Below are positions 62,902 through 64,000 of a DNA stretch of 64,000 nucleotides, one piece after another. This DNA comes from Lunatimonas lonarensis (lineage in GTDB: Bacteria; Bacteroidota; Bacteroidia; Cytophagales; Cyclobacteriaceae). The notes under the pieces were generated by a model, which did not search any database, had not been told where the DNA came from, and was given only the letters and a program-made list of their open reading frames with translations. Made by a program: the position numbers and the translations under genes. The stretch spans positions 1 to 64,000 of the forward strand of contig NZ_AQHR01000049.1 of the NCBI RefSeq assembly GCF_000390185.1. The letters are read 5' to 3'. Within the stretch, counting starts at the first letter, position 1, and each line of letters starts with the position of its first letter.

Positions 62902-64000
62902 GTGACCTCATCCAACTTCTTCCCGATGCCATCGCCAATCAAATCGCGGCCGGTGAGGTAGTGCAGCGGCCTGCGTCCGCCTTAAAAGAACTGCTCGAAA
63001 ACTCGTTGGATGCCGGTGCCAAGCACATAAAGGTGATCGTAAAGGACGGAGGAAAGCAGCTTATTCAGGTAATCGATGATGGAGGCGGTATGTCCATTAC
63101 GGATGCCCGGATGTCGTTCGAGCGCCATGCCACCTCCAAGATCCGAAAATCGGAGGACCTGTTCTGCATCCGTACCTTTGGTTTCAGGGGGGAGGCACTT
63201 GCCTCCATTGCAGCGGTGGCACAGGTAGAAATGAAAACCAAACGCGGACAGGATGAGCTTGGCACCTTGCTCTGTGTAGAAGGATCTGAGGTAAGGAAGC
63301 AGGAACCCGTTCAGTGTGCCAACGGCACCTCCATCGCCGTCAAAAACCTGTTCTTCAACGTACCTGCACGGCGTAATTTCCTTAAATCCAATGCCGTGGA
63401 AACCAAACATCTGGTGGAGGAATTTCAACGCATCGCGCTTTCGTATCCGGAAGTCTCCTTTAGCTTTTTTCAGAATGATATGCAGCTTTTCAGCCTGTCA
63501 CCCGGAAAACTCAGCAAGCGAATAGTCGGTGTACTTGGTCAAGGATACCAAGATCAACTCGTCGTCTGCCAGGAGGAAACGTCCCTTCTTCGTATCAAGG
63601 GATATATCGGAAAGCCAGGCAGCGCCAAAAAAACCCGGGGAGATCAATACTTCTTTGTAAACAATCGCTACATAAAAAGCAGCTACTTACACCATGCCGT
63701 CGTAAATGCATTCGAAGGGCTGATGGCTGCAGATCAGCATCCCTTTTATGTGCTGTTTTTGGAAATCGACCCGAGCCATATAGACATCAACGTACATCCT
63801 ACCAAAACCGAAATCAAATTTGACGATGAGCGCACGGTGTACGGCGTGCTAAAAGCAGCGATCAAGCAGGCCTTGGGAGCCCATTTGGTGGTGCCCACTA
63901 TTGATTTTTCGGTTGATGCCAACTTCACGGACTCCTGGCAAAACAACCGCCCTCAAAATGAGACCGTGCAGTCTGAAAACTCCTATAGAAACTTTCAGTC
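62898..64000 (+). CDS. mutL: DNA mismatch repair protein MutL (5' part, runs off the window)
   Basis: The frame is open from ATG 62898 to the end of the window (367 codons). GHKL ATPase motifs are intact: [14 protein letters not shown] (Glu and Asn of motif I), IDDGGGM (motif II) and [13 protein letters not shown] (motif III), followed by the transducer domain ([24 protein letters not shown]). The linker after residue ~345 begins, and the C-terminal dimerisation domain lies outside. MutL couples MutS mismatch recognition to repair. The ATGA overlap with the preceding gene fixes the start. Confidence 0.97.
   Translation, partial: MSDLIQLLPDAIANQIAAGEVVQRPASALKELLENSLDAGAKHIKVIVKDGGKQLIQVIDDGGGMSITDARMSFERHATSKIRKSEDLFCIRTFGFRGEALASIAAVAQVEMKTKRGQDELGTLLCVEGSEVRKQEPVQCANGTSIAVKNLFFNVPARRNFLKSNAVETKHLVEEFQRIALSYPEVSFSFFQNDMQLFSLSPGKLSKRIVGVLGQGYQDQLVVCQEETSLLRIKGYIGKPGSAKKTRGDQYFFVNNRYIKSSYLHHAVVNAFEGLMAADQHPFYVLFLEIDPSHIDINVHPTKTEIKFDDERTVYGVLKAAIKQALGAHLVVPTIDFSVDANFTDSWQNNRPQNETVQSENSYRNFQ

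Overview
The window comes from a member of the Bacteroidota, most likely order Cytophagales (a Cyclobacteriaceae-like genome). The clues are promoter -7 boxes of the TAnnTTTG type in front of many genes, starts without purine-rich ribosome binding sites, and A-rich leaders. The gene content agrees: bacillithiol glycosyltransferase BshA, a GH3/beta-lactamase fusion, a GTPL-type histidine kinase, an ECF sigma factor followed by a membrane/beta-barrel protein, an OmpA protein with thrombospondin type-3 repeats, and a TamB-like giant. Judged by eye, the left 10 kb is clearly more AT-rich than the remaining 54 kb, which looks like ordinary core chromosome.

Region 1 (1-10.4 kb) is an accessory defence island read leftward. 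An intact three-gene operon encodes a PLD-domain SNF2-type helicase, a 1307-residue Eco57I/PglX-like adenine methylase and an AlbA_2/HATPase (Schlafen/RecG-like) protein. This helicase + methylase + ATPase set resembles the 'Hma' defence architecture as I remember it. Downstream (1-1.65 kb) lies a graveyard: a frameshifted second AlbA_2 gene, a decayed second copy of the methylase 3' end, RhuM-like debris, a dispersed repeat and a cluster of ACATAGAC inverted repeats. The operon promoter abuts the 3' stub of a plus-strand gene (10391-10549), which suggests the island truncated a resident gene just upstream of rpsA.

Region 2 (10.4-31.8 kb) carries rpsA with a structured leader, two secreted metallophosphoesterases, two small lipoprotein genes (one with a TAG inside its signal peptide), a DUF1349 protein, an HNH protein, and smpB/tsaD back-to-back with tamB. 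A photolyase, a DUF2027-Smr protein, a trans-sulfuration enzyme, a TVP38 membrane protein, a TraB/GumN protein, an RluA-type pseudouridine synthase and prfC follow.

Region 3 (31.9-41.7 kb, nearly all leftward) has an orphan histidine kinase, a two-gene ABC exporter, an unknown exported protein, grpE-dnaJ (the DnaJ keeps only half of the zinc-binding region), obg, hpt-adk and an M42-type peptidase.

Region 4 (41.8-50.2 kb) has the OmpA-like protein, upp, a Na+/Ca2+ antiporter with a small membrane protein, an FKBP-like lipoprotein, the ECF sigma factor with its bitopic/beta-barrel partner, an exported protein and lipA. Region 5 (50.2-56.1 kb) encodes lpd, a double-lipoyl E2 and the 2-oxoglutarate dehydrogenase E1, so lipoate synthesis sits beside the enzymes that need lipoate. 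Region 6 (56.3-64 kb) has an epimerase-like protein, a fatty-acid hydroxylase/sterol-desaturase family protein, bshA, the GH3/beta-lactamase fusion, a small membrane protein and the first 1.1 kb of mutL, which runs off the window. No rRNA, tRNA, CRISPR array or intact insertion sequence was recognised.
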